A stretch of DNA of 64,000 nt, taken from NCBI RefSeq assembly GCF_963678635.1, contig NC_087067.1, positions 36,836,686 through 36,900,685 of the forward strand, read 5' to 3'. This document shows positions 34,568 through 45,874 of this stretch, one piece after another. Source of the DNA: Symsagittifera roscoffensis. Lineage: Eukaryota; Xenacoelomorpha; Acoela; Convolutidae. The position numbers and the translations under genes were made by a program. Within the stretch, counting starts at the first letter, position 1. The number at the start of each line of letters is the position of its first letter. Below the pieces are notes generated by a model. That model was not told the origin of the DNA, did not search any database, and was given only the letters and a program-made list of their open reading frames with translations.

Positions 34568-37500
34568 TTAAAATTCAACTTTCTTTAATATTTTAGATCG
34601 TGGGATGAATGTTTGGTAGTTTTTACGTGGTTGATTTCTAAGTCGTGCTGACTCTCTATGTTGTGATTTCTCGACTTGTTCTTGTGGTATAATTTTTTCT
34701 ATCATTTTTCCATTTTTCTTTCTTTTTGAGGTATTTTTTGATCTAGCTTTTTTCTATTGTTTTGGATTGTAGTTGGTTTTTTATTTTGTTTTTCAAGGTG
34801 AATGTCGTTTTGTTCATTTATTTCATTTTCCGTATGTGGGTGATTTTGAATAACTTTTAAACCTGTGAAAATATAATTGAGTTAGTTCGCGTGGTGCGTA
34901 TTCTTTTGGGTAGTAAGGCAATAGATTGTTTCGATGTTGAACAATTTCTTTTTGGTCCGAATCGGTGATTTTATATGTTACGTCAGTGGGTTTGGCAATT
35001 ATTTGGTATGGTCCTTTGCGAAGGGGTTTAATTTTTTAGAAATTCCTTTTTGTGTATTAAAATTAGGTATTAAAACAAATGTTCCAATTTTTAAATCTGA
35101 GGCTGGTGTAAAGCGTGAATTTATTTGTGAATTATATGCTAAGGGAAATAATTTTTCATCTGCTGACCATTCTGTGTATCTTGTATCATTTCGATTTATG
35201 ATACATCTAAGATATTCTTGTAGTGAACGGTTCATACCTTCGACTAAACCGTTTGTCCAAGATGCATGAGATGTACGCGGTTTGTGTTTGATGTTATATA
35301 AGTGACATAGTGTGATGATTTCATTATTTATGAATTCTGTACCGTTGTCTGTAACTAAGATTTCGGGTAATCCAAATTTAGCTATCCAGTGTTCATAAAG
35401 TGTTGTGTAAGCATAATAAGCGTTACAATGTGGTACTGGGTTGAGTGCTACATAATGTGTAAATGCATCAACAATTACCATAATGTAGGAGTTTTTTTTC
35501 AGAGAATGGTGAAATTGGTCCTTTTGTATCGAATGAAATACGATGGTTAAAATATAAACTTTGTCCTTTAAAATCTTGTTTTTGTGCTACTTGTTTTTGA
35601 TTTGGATAAGGTTTATTTAGTTGACATACTATACAGTCATTGCATAGTACTTTTATCCAAATTGGTGCATTTGGGAAATAAAAGTTTTGTATAAAATTTG
35701 AATATGTTTTTTCTGATCCAGAGTGTCCTTTAATATTTTGTGTATGTGAAATGTTAAAAGCTATTAGAACCATACTTAAAGGGAGACAGGGAACTATAGA
35801 ATCATTTAATTGATATTCTAGAAGGTCTGTGTTTTCATTAATTGTTGTATTATTAAATTTTCGGATATATCGGAGGAGTGTTTTATTTCCTAAAATTGTG
35901 GTATCTGCCTTTACGGGCTTAGTTTTGTATTTGTGCCATGATTTTAGTTGTCTAATTACTGGGTCAAGATTTTGATATTGTTTCAAGATATTAATTGTAA
36001 TTTTATCTGTTGGAGGGAGAAAAATATTTTCAATTTCTAATTTAGATAAGTGAATTGTGTCAAGTGGGTCATGGAGGTCAAAAACGTGATTTATTGTGTA
36101 TTTTGAATCATTTGTTTGTGGTCCTGATAAATTTATTTTATCAGTTAAATTTTCTTTTTCAATTAACGGAAAAAGTTCTTCTTTATGCGAGTGGTGTTTT
36201 ATTCGTTTTTGTTGGGTGTTATTTTTTATCCATTGTGAGTATGGAACTGGTTTGAAAGTTGATGTTCCAAGTAGATCAACTTCGTAGTGATTATTTTGGC
36301 AATCTAAGTAAAGTGGGAAATGTGTAGGTTATTTATTTGTGATTGTTCAATGTCAGTTTTTACTGCATATTTGCATTCTAGTCGGGGTGATGTTTCGTCT
36401 TTTGCAAGGGAAAATTTTATATTTTTGGGTATTTCAACTGTAGTTTTTCGTGTAAGTAATTCAGGTGGTGTATTTCGACTTAATGTATCTGGTAATGCAA
36501 GATTCTTTCCTGCTGTCCAAACTATATGTAAGTTTGGAAATTTCATTAGAATTAATTGAAATCTATAAACTCGGTGATTGGGATTTGACTTTTGTGTAAA
36601 GCGAAAAATGATTGGTTTATGATCTGTGAATAGAACTGTTGGATGTTTTGATCCAAGTATCAGAAATTCATATTCTGTAAGTGTATGAGTTATAGCTGTA
36701 CATTCTCTAATTAGAGTGGAGAGTCGTAGCGCTGCTTGAGTGAATAATCGGGAGTTTGCTGATATAAGGTTCATTTTATTTGTACCACTGTGTGATTGTA
36801 GTAATGCTGCGCCGATGCCAAAATTTGAAGCATCGCACATTGCATAGAATGGTTGATTTGGATCTGGAATTGTGTTTGAAATTTGTTCAGTTAGAAGTTT
36901 TTTAATTTTTTCCAATCGTGTTTGATGTTCAGTGGTCCATTCAAAATTATTTTGTTGTCTGAGGATATTATAGAACGGTCTTAAATATAATTGCATTTTA
37001 TAAACGTACTTGCTTAAGAAATTTAACATTCCAAGGAATTCTTGGATTTTCTTTTTGTTTGTTGGTGGTTGAAGTTTTTGAACAGCATCAATGCGTAATT
37101 TTAAAGGAGTGATTGTGTTTCTTTCTATATTAGGTCCTAAAAACTTAACTCGTGTTAAAAAGAAGTGTGATTTATTGGGGGCGGCCTTCAGATTTTTGTT
37201 CTGAAATATTTTATGATAGTGTTCTAAAACTGTAAACATTTCTTCTTTTGTCTGTGATTGCATAAAAACATCGTCTAAATAGGTGATTGCGTTTTTCTTA
37301 AGTATTAGTGGTCTAAAAATTTTGCTCATAAAAGCTGAAAATGCTGCTGGTCCTATGGATATTCCATAGAATAGGCGGTTGAATTCATATTGTTGATTTC
37401 CAATAACAAATTGTGTTAAACGTCGTGATTGTTCATCTAGTGGCATTTGATTGTATGCACTATTCATATCTGCGGTTGTAAAGTATTTTCCGTTTATTTT

Positions 37501-40500
37501 TGTTAAAATAACTTGTATTAGTTCAATAGGCCAATTGCATTTTGATTCGTCTATTAGTGAATTGAGGTATCTAGCGTCTAAAACTATTTTTAATGATTCT
37601 CCTTTTGCTAGGATGATAACTGGGTTAATAAATGTGCTACCTTTTGGTTGTTCTTCTTTGTTTACTGGTGAGATAATTTTGTATTGTTCTAAAATATCAA
37701 GTAATCTATTTATTTTGTCGTGTAAATGAATTGGTACTTTACTAGCTCTTTGTTTTTTGAAAACTGCGTCAGGTTTTAACGGGAGATGTAGTGATGAACT
37801 GATTTTCCCAACATCAAATTTTGATGTTGCGTAGACTGTTGAATATTTTAACAGTTGTTTTGCTAGTTTGTCAAATTCGGTTCGTGTAATTTGTGAGTGT
37901 TCAAAGTTAAACATCGTTAAAAATTGTTGTTGTTCTTTTGTGTAATTTGTTATGTCGAATGTTGGTTTAAAATATGGTGTTTTTGTGAAATAATTTGTGT
38001 TTCTCTTTTCATTGCTTATTATGTTATTTATGGATAGTTCTTCGTTAAGAATTGTAGATTGACAAATATCTAATAATTGGAGTATATTATTTACGCGGTA
38101 TGCTATTTCATGTACGGGTGATTTTGTAGCGTTTGTTTCGCAATATCCTAAAAGTCCTAAGGGTAATGTTACTTGATACGGTGTATTGTTATACACGTGT
38201 AGCGAAATGATGTCTGAATTCGTATTTTTCAAATATTTTATAGATGAAATCGTGATTTTGAAAAACTTATGAATAGGTTTAAACTCAAAGTCTGACATAA
38301 AAAGTTGTTGTTTATTTTGACTTTTATCATTTTGGTGAACTTGTTTTATTGAAAAGTTATATTTATTTCCTGATAGTGGTTTCAGGTGTTTCCGTTGTTG
38401 GTTATAAATTGGATAAAATTTTGAGAAGAATGGTGGTTGTTTATTTAATCTTTGAAAAAATGTTAGAGCTGTATGTTTTTTTTTGTGTACTTATCTTTGA
38501 TCAGTATTTTACTACTCAAGATGTTGATTGTTGGTATATATTTGGATATAAATGGTATGCCAATGATATTGTGTTTAATATCAGTGATATGAAATATTTG
38601 CTTAAATGGTTTGTTTAGAATTTTATTTTGCTCCATTGTTCTTGTGGGGAGGAGGAATAATTGAATTTTTCCATAATTTACTAATGTTGATCCTTGTGCT
38701 GTTGCTAATTTACTACAGGCGTTAATTTTGGATGTAATGTTTTGATTTCATTCCATGTGGGAATATTAATTATGTTTGATTCTGCTCCTGAATCAATTAA
38801 AAAATCAATTTCAAGATCTGGTGGTTGAAATTCTTTGTTTCTTGGACTTTCTAAGAGAAATGGTATTGTCCAAATTTTTTCTCTGGGTTGTTCTTTTTGT
38901 ATATTTTGATAAATATGATTTGTGTTTAGACACTTTGTTTTGTCTTTTTCATCGGGTTTATTTACCGTGTTAGTTTCGTTTATTTCTTGTGCAGTTTGTG
39001 TAGTATTGATGGGTTCAATATAATAATTGTGAAGGAGTTCCAATTGATTTTCATATATATGTGATGTAAAAGGTTGTTCATATATGATAGGTTCGTAGTC
39101 GTTTTTGACTGTTATCTTATTTACGGAGATGGTGTTTTCTGTATCACTTTATGTATCTGATGATCCACAGTTTATTTGATTTAGTTGTAGTTCGTTACTT
39201 CCTGTGTCATCAATACCTGGGGGGTCTGATGTTGTTTCTTCATTTGACTGTAATTGATTAATATGTCTTTGATGTTTTGGTGTACTACTTCTGTATCGAT
39301 GTTTAGAATTATTATAATGGTTATTACTCCTATGTGGTGACTGAGAATAATTTCTATATTGATTATTATAACTTGAATTTCGATTTTGTGAATTATTTCG
39401 TGATCTGTTTTGATAATTGTCATTTGATCTGTGATAATTTGATCTATTATATGAGTTATTTCTTGATCGATTGTTCGGGTAATTCTGATTTCGATTGTTC
39501 GAACAACTTCTATTCCGATTATGTGAATAGTTTCTATTTCTGTTGTATGATGAGTTTCGTGATTGATTATTTGAATAGTGTTTATTTCTCGGGTTTGATT
39601 GGTAACTGGATCTGGAAACAAATTGTGTTGCATTGGAATTTGATCTCGAATAGTTATTTCGACTATTTGATCGATTATAATTATTTTGTGAAGAATTCTG
39701 TGTATTTTTTCGTTCTGGTGATCTTCTTCTATAACTTGAGTTATATGGTGATTGATTCCTTGTGTAATTGGTGTTGTTCGGAAGTGGTTTTTCTGAACTG
39801 TTGTTACTATATATATTTTTGTTTGGTAGATTTTGATCTTTTTTCATATATTGGTAGAAAGATTTATTTGGTTCTTTATGCTTTTGAGGTTTGTTTTGGT
39901 TATCTTGTTGTTTTTGTCTACATTCGGAAATACTATGTCCGTATCGTCGGCAATAGTTACACCATTTTTTGAGAGATGGTTTGCCTTTAAAATTTGGGTG
40001 TTTTTCATAAATATTTAGTATTTCAGTGATTTTTTCAACTAGGTCTGTATCTGATTCCTGTATGTTATATATATGTGTAGTGTTTGTTTCAATTCGATTA
40101 ACATATTGTAGTTTTAGATTTTCTGTTTCTTCAAGTTTCATTGTGATTTCCGCTTGCTCTAGTTTGTCTACTAGTTTTCGAAAATCTAAATCTGGCTCTT
40201 GAATTGAAGAAGGATGAGATGCTCTCTTTTTTATTGCTATTTTCCTTAATTGAGGTGCTAAGGTCATCATTAAAATTTCTGTCATTTTTGTGTTTTTATA
40301 GTCATTTGTATTAAGTGAATATGCTTTTCGAACTAGTGGTTCGATACGTACTGCTAATTGTTTGATGGTTTCATTTGGTAATCTGCGAATTTCATTACAT
40401 AAAACTCTTTGGTGTTGTTTATTTCTTTCAGAATCAAACGTTTTTGAAAATTCTTGTGTAAATCTTTTCCAGTCTGATTTTATTTCTGTAGGTAATACTG

Positions 40501-42476
40501 ACAACCATTTTTGAGCTGCGCCATCTAAGGTTGTTTGTATCAACGCTGTGCGTCTATGTATCCAATTTTGATGTAGTGGCGTATTAATTGGTTCAGGTCC
40601 TATAATTAAAATTAAATTTGCTGTTACTGCATTTAAATAGCCTTCTACAGAATATTCAGGATCTGTTCCTGTAAATACCATCAGTGGTTTATTTGATGTT
40701 ATTGATGATCCACCCATGAGGTATGGATTCATTGTCATCTGTAGTGATTCTGCGGCATTTGGCATTTGCGAAAAATTTGAAAGTAGATTTTTTGTTATTT
40801 CGTGTTGTTGAAGTTAATATGGAAGTGGTATTTCAATTTGCTTTTGAGTTGGTTGATGCGAGTGCATAGTCATTGTGTTTTGTGGTTGAATTGGTTGAAA
40901 AGATTGTGTATTAGTTGGATTTGGCATATGTATTGATTGTTGATTTCGTGTATCTGTTGGGTTTGCAGAAAATTCTATTATATGTTTGAGGTCGTCGCGA
41001 TCCTTGTTTGCGATATTCTTGGGTATATGGTGCAAAAATGTCTGGTTGTAAATAATCATCATCAGATGATAAGTAACCCGTATGATGAGGTGCCTGCTTT
41101 TATATTATTTTGTTGAAAGAATGGGTAATTCTCACTATGATCCTGTGGAGGATGTGAATTAGTTCGAAAATTTACTGAGTTGGTTGTTGTCATTGGGTTA
41201 TCCCAATAGTGAGAACATACATGATTATTATTAGTTTTTCGTGGGGGATAGTTTGTTTTTGACGAATGTGCATAATTATAATTGTGTTCTGCAAAAGTGT
41301 TTCTTGTGAACGTTCTTCGTGGTTTGATGGTACTTTCATGGGTCTATATGTTTGATAATCCATATGCGAGTATTTTGGAGCAACCGAAGGTTTAACGGTT
41401 GATTGTAAGGTTACTTGTGCCAATGAAGTATTTGTATTTCTTGGTGTTGTTAAATTTGGATGTATTGGTGAAATACTTTGTTGTGTAGTTGTTGTTTGGA
41501 CAATTTCTTCATTTATGAAGTGTGATGGTGTTTGAATATCTTGTTGTGTAAGATTTCTAGTTCCATTAAGGTTTTCATTGTGTATGACGGTCGAATTTAA
41601 ACTGTTATTTCGTGTATCAGGTTAAAATGTATTGTAGTTTAATGGTGTTGCATCAATGGTTAGTGGTACTACTTTTACATAATCTCTGTGGTAAGATATT
41701 GTACTTATTGCTTGACTTGAGATTGATTGTGGGATATTTATAAATGTAGGATGAGACCATTCAGGGTCCCAAACGTAGTCTGATTGTTCTGTAATGGCAG
41801 TAGCATCATTTTGATTTTGAGGTCTGAAATTTTTTCTTGCTTGTGAAATTAGGTCGAAATTATGTGTGAAATAATCTATTATAAACCATGCCAAAATGTT
41901 TTGTAAGTCATGTTTAGTGTGTTGTGAAACATCATCTTAAGTGAAATTTTCTTTAATTATATGTAGAAAAGTTGAAAATAATGCAATTTCATTTCGTACT
42001 TTTGTATGTTTGGATGTTTCAGTTGGTGAGATACTTTGAAATTCAGTTTTTTCTAATATAGAAATATAGGTATATATTATTGCAAAAACTTCGTTAGTGA
42101 ATATAGAGTTTGATCTTTGTGAATTGTGATATTGTACGCTTTTAATATATTCTAAGAATACTTCTGAAAATTCTAATTCAAGATCATCTGTTTGAATTAT
42201 ATATTTACGATGATTCGTATTTGGTGTGCTGAATTCTATGGTGTAGATTCCATATTGTTGTGTTAAGTTACATATATCTTTCAAATAATGTTCAATAATT
42301 TGTCTTTTGATTTTTACATCTGGGAATTCTGGTTTGCATAGACTGATTCTGGTTTCAAACAAATTTACGAGTAAATTCTTGCAAAAATCATGTTGCCCTC
42401 TATTATCGGGTGCATCTATGAGGAAGGGGTAAACCTCTTCGTCATCTGGACTGTCGTCAATTTGAGTGTGGCTCAT
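34568..42476 (-). pseudogene. E1 gag-pol polyprotein, broken
   Basis: Same protein as the E2 polyprotein, interrupted by nonsense codons at 41937, 41622, 40814 and 39149, each a TAA where E2 has a sense codon, and by frameshifts near 41340, 38720, 36300, 35490 and 35020. The RT-RNase H block (38298-36304) is one open frame with YLDDVFMQS. In the integrase part, 303 bp (101 codons, in frame) are missing at about 35123-35128, where E2 has ATTTGT at both ends of the lost segment. The copy is therefore inactive but recently related to E2. Confidence 0.85.
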
Positions 42477-42783
42477 TTTTTCGTTTAATGACTGTTAATA
42501 TATAACTATCGATGTGTCTAATTGGTTGATTCCAATTATGCAAGTGTACTGGTTTGTGTTTGTATTTCTTTTTTATTCTTCTTTTTCCTCTTTTTGATGA
42601 ATTTGAAGTTGTTTCTGAATCGGAAAAATATATTTGATCGTGAATGGGACAATTTTTATCAATTGATTCTTTTAATTTGTAGAGTTGATCTAAATTGCTG
42701 GCTTCTGATTCTGAAAATGCGTTTCTATTTTTTGAAAATCTTTTTCGTGTGATTTGTCTTTGTTTGTTTATTATTTTTCTTTT
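42457..42783 (-). CDS. E1 ORF0: small basic ORF upstream of gag
   Basis: An open frame of 109 codons without ATG that overlaps the polyprotein start by 20 nt. A Ser/Glu-rich acidic part (SESEASN, YFSDSETTSNSS) precedes a basic cluster KRGKRRIKKKYKHK that could be a nuclear or RNA-binding signal. E2 keeps the same frame (63768-64000 and beyond) with mostly synonymous changes. The neighbouring ATG-started frame 42913-42725 may be its N-terminus, displaced by one base in an A-rich run. Function is unknown; the position recalls regulatory ORFs of complex retroviruses only by analogy. Confidence 0.5.
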   Translation of the reverse strand, partial: KRKIINKQRQITRKRFSKNRNAFSESEASNLDQLYKLKESIDKNCPIHDQIYFSDSETTSNSSKRGKRRIKKKYKHKPVHLHNWNQPIRHIDSYILTVIKRKNEPHSN

Positions 42784-42913
42784 TTAGTCGTTTTGTTCTA
42801 ATGTATCCAACTGTTTGTGTATGAGGTGTGATTACAAGATCGTATTTTTGGTTATCTATCTCACAGTTGTGTAAAACGATTGTTTGTTTATTTCCTAGAT
42901 TTTTGAATGACAT
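42725..42913 (-). CDS. E1 ORF0 N-terminal candidate
   Basis: 62 codons from ATG at 42913, overlapping ORF0 in the neighbouring frame. It ends in a Lys/Asn-rich tail. A one-base difference in the A-run near 42780-42790 would join it to ORF0. The E2 equivalent is outside the window, so this cannot be tested here. Confidence 0.35.
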   Translation of the reverse strand: MSFKNLGNKQTIVLHNCEIDNQKYDLVITPHTQTVGYIRTKRLKKKNNKQTKTNHTKKIFKK

Positions 42914-44160
42914 AAGGTTTAGGATGAGGGATGCAAAAAGTTGTTAGGTATTTTCTATTTTCTTAGACTGTTAGTCCTTACGATTTTTTGGTTAGCTTAA
43001 CCTGGGTCTTTTTATTTAGGGTTGGAGAGAAAAGTATATCGTTTCCGAGGAATGATTTTTTACTTTCTCGTGGCTAGTCTAGGCTAAGGTGTTAACTTAC
43101 TTAATCTTACTTAGGGGTAGTGATTGTGTTCAAGGGTTGGAGAATAGTAAATCGATCCACAAGGTTCAGGTATAATTAGAACGCAAGTAGTTCGTTAGGT
43201 ACTATTTTAAACTTACTAAGTCTAAGATCTATCCTGGGTCTGGTAAGAGGAGGGTTCAAGTGAAGGATGAATAACCGAATCTTCACTGTTTATCCTAATT
43301 TGAATGGTTAGTTTTATTTAAAAATTTCTATTAGTCTTGGGTCTTTTGGAAGGGTTGGATAGTGAATCGACGTTTGAGGTCGTTAGACACTTGTTAAGTG
43401 GGTGGGGGAGAACAAAATTGTTCTTTTTGATCCAAGGATATGCCTTGATGATCAGGTTTTAAATTTAATGAAATAAAAATTTTATTGAGATCCAAGGATA
43501 AGCCTTGATGATCTAATTTTTACAATTAAGTAAATTTAAGTTTAATTTGGTTTAAATTTATTTAAGAAAAAGATTTAGTCGTTTAATGATATTAGTGAGC
43601 TTATGATTGCTGTTATGTTTAGGTGATGAAGCTGGGACAACAGATGATTTCATGATTACTAACAATTTATTGTCATGCTACTAATTTTTATTTTCATTTT
43701 CAATAAATATTTTTCAAACATGTTTTATATAAGACTGCAGAAATTAGGAAAACGATCTGAGATCTTTTTATCAATCGTTATTGTAAATTAATAATTTTGT
43801 TTAGCGCCTGAAATGATCATGAAGATTGACTTCAAATTTTTATGTTTGCAAATGAAAATCTAAATTCATTGCTAATAAGATTCTAAATATAAAAGTTTTT
43901 GTTGGCTTTTGCCGTACGATCATAAAATTATTTGGTAAGTTTCTACTTTGTCGTATGTCATCTCTTGTTCGAGGTCTTCTTCCAATTCCGGGTAGTTCTA
44001 TTATCGTTCGGAATATTGGCTCTGATCTATTGAGTCGTAGAGACATTTCGATTAAATTATTAGCGTATAACATTTTGAAAATGTTTTGTCTAAATTCTAA
44101 TCTATTTTTGGTTAATTCTAAGCTATTAAGGTCTTATTCGAGACTTATGGTCGCACCAGA
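42914..44160 (-). other. E1 5' leader
   Basis: Noncoding. It holds two direct copies of a dyad element (GATCCAAGGATA.GCCTTG, 43429-43453 and 43489-43513, 60 bp apart), each able to form a CAAGG/CCTTG stem, and three loose repeats of GGGTTGGA...ATCG (43019-43045, 43133-43160, 43352-43378). Confidence 0.55.
44144..44158 (-). promoter_or_regulatory. E1 candidate primer-binding site
   Basis: On the minus strand, two bases after the LTR end CTAACTCA, the sequence TGGTGCGACCATAAG starts with the TGG that pairs with a tRNA CCA end. I could not match it to a known tRNA. Confidence 0.45.
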
Positions 44161-44570
44161 TGAGTTAGGACCGAGGTGGCTAACTCATAGAGTAATTTCG
44201 GATAGGGTACACCGTCTGCTCGTCACGCTATCTTATTTTCGGCCGGATAGATTCGTGCAACTTCTTAGTCTAATACCGATCCTAATCTTACTCTTATACT
44301 TTCTAGTCTAAGGGTGTTTAACTAGTCTCTGCTAGGCTCAATAGATCTAGGGTATACTGGTTTGTTGCGGCTGCTGAAGTTCTCTTGGAGAGACAACTAA
44401 TTTCTAAGTTAAATTCAAATCTCTCTGGTGCTGAAATTACAAGTAATTTCAGCACTTACAAATAAGTGGGTTGTTAGTTAGATGGATCATGATTGGTTAA
44501 TATTAAATACTTTACAGTGGTAAAATATCTAATTTATCCAATCATAAAATATAGTTTAGATCAGGTTCCA
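44161..44570 (-). repeat. E1 5' LTR
   Basis: 410 bp with TG...CA ends (plus strand TGAGTTAGG...GGTTCCA). It contains the dyad at 44428-44455 and CCAAT-type boxes in inverted arrangement (ATGATTGG, CCAATCAT). The right flank is unique DNA. Confidence 0.85.
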
Positions 44571-44793
44571 AAACTCAAAGGGATGAATTTCGTATTCTAA
44601 TTATAGAAGCAAATGATTTGTCTCAATTTTGTTTAAAACGCCACTTGAATAATGCGAAAGTAAAAGCAGTTTATGTATATGCGTACAGACATTTAATTTG
44701 TACAAAACTTGGTTTTTTCAATTTTAGCGTGAAGGAAATTTAATTTAATTATTATGAGTCACAAAATTCAAGCTCCATTTATCGATTAATATC
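44571..44793. other. Unique DNA right of E1
   Basis: A 56-codon plus-strand open stretch (about 44571-44741) has no recognisable motif and no clear start. It may be the 3' flank of the gene to the right. Confidence 0.3.
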
Positions 44794-45542
44794 TTAACCG
44801 CCGCAGCAAGACAGACATTGACCAATTGTATTCAGGCATTGATACACTGCCTCGGCAACAGTGCAAGTTATATCACAGCAGTCTACAAGACATGGAATCG
44901 CTTGAAGGACAGGATCCAGACAATCTAAACAGGAGCACAGTGTATCACAGCAGCCACAACAGTCGCAACAGTTGCAACAGTCGCAACAAGCCCAGTTATC
45001 GCTGCAACATTCAGCACACGTTGCAACGTCCTCATTGCCATCTTCACAGCATTCACAAGAGCCGAAGCATCCCGAATCTGCTGCTTCGCCGCCACAGCCG
45101 CCTATACCTGAACATAATAAACAAATGTAACAGTATCTCGTATGAAGTAGCTCTAGTATATCACATCTCATGTGACCCGTATTTCTAGAACTAGATTTGA
45201 GAAAAAAATAGCTTCAGTTGAAGCATAAAGCATTCTAAAGCCATTCATGAATTTTTGTTGCGGTTTTTGAGGAAGCGTAAAATCTCACATGGTTTGTTTT
45301 TTGTGTGAAAACTTCACATACTAAAATCATAAAATCACTGAAACCCGTTTTTATCATATTAAATTAAATCGATCATTAAAATTTTTACCTCGATTTCTTC
45401 GTCTTTTTTGTCTGCGGTTTCCTCTTGTAGTGTTTTCCCCGCTTTGCTTGTTCTGATCTATGGGCCCAACTTTATTCGGTTTTATGTGGCTGGTGCTGGG
45501 TTCTCTCGTTATTGACGTCTCATATGAACTAATTCCAGCCAT
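44794..45542 (-). CDS. Predicted two-exon host gene, cysteine-rich I-mfa-like protein
   Basis: Exon 1 is 45542-45389 (ATG at 45542), ending CGAG before a donor GTAAAAAT. The intron is 45388-45108, and its acceptor follows TTTATTATGTTCAG. Exon 2 is 45107-44794. The phases match, giving about 155 residues. Exon 1 encodes a hydrophilic region ending in a basic cluster (RRQKRRRNR), and exon 2 a domain in which roughly a quarter of residues are Cys, with CCDCCNCCDCCGCC-type runs and the end QCLSCCGG. The basic stretch followed by a Cys-rich C-terminus resembles I-mfa (MDFI/MDFIC) proteins, which bind transcription factors or cyclins. The spacing does not match closely, so another Cys-rich family is possible. 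This is the only non-transposon gene seen. Confidence 0.5.
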
Positions 45543-45681
45543 CGCGCGTTCAAATTCACCAAACACGGTTTTCGGTTTTTATCGAGTTTTGCTTTTCATA
45601 CAACTTGATCGGGTGGATACAGTAATTGTAGTTGAAGATTCGATTTATACTTCATTTCTAACAAATTGTTCAAAAGAACAA

Positions 45682-45874
45682 GATTTTTGAACAGATAGAA
45701 CTGGACAAACATTGCTATGTATGGAGAGTATGATTTGAAGAAAGCGCGACGGTTTCTATGAATCGCGTTAGAAAATGATTTTTGAACAGATAGAACTGGA
45801 CAAACATTGCTATGTATGGAAAGTATGATTTGAGGAAAGTGCGAAGGTTTCTATGAATCGCGTTAGAAAATGAT
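45682..45874. repeat. Tandem repeat, 2 x 95 bp
   Basis: Two copies start at 45682 and 45777 and differ at a few positions. No coding sense is apparent. Confidence 0.85.

Larger units (their letters stand above)
26001..44570 (-). mobile_element. E1: giant env-bearing Ty3/Gypsy element, degraded
   Basis: 18.6 kb between two LTRs (26001-26400, 44161-44570), transcribed on the minus strand. The gene order is ORF0, gag-pol, two small membrane ORFs, a proline-rich ORF, an envelope-like gene and ORF4, the same as in E2. The coding parts are broken by nonsense codons and frameshifts except for the proline-rich ORF. By eye the two LTRs differ at about 9 of 400 positions, giving about 2% divergence since insertion. 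The left LTR lacks 10 terminal bases and abuts Gypsy gag; no target-site duplication is seen. Confidence 0.85.

Noticed and set aside
39334..39972. 212-codon plus-strand ORF rich in Tyr, Phe and Asp
   Set aside because: Antisense of the Asn/Arg/Ser repeat tract of the E1 polyprotein; no independent motif.
44113..44160. tRNA 3' half next to the E1 LTR
   Set aside because: It ends in ACCA and contains TTCGAG, but T-stem pairing fails; treated only as a primer-binding site.
44826..45188. 120-codon plus-strand ORF opposite the cysteine-rich gene
   Set aside because: It is the shadow of a Cys-codon-rich exon; the minus strand has consistent splice sites and a meaningful Cys pattern.
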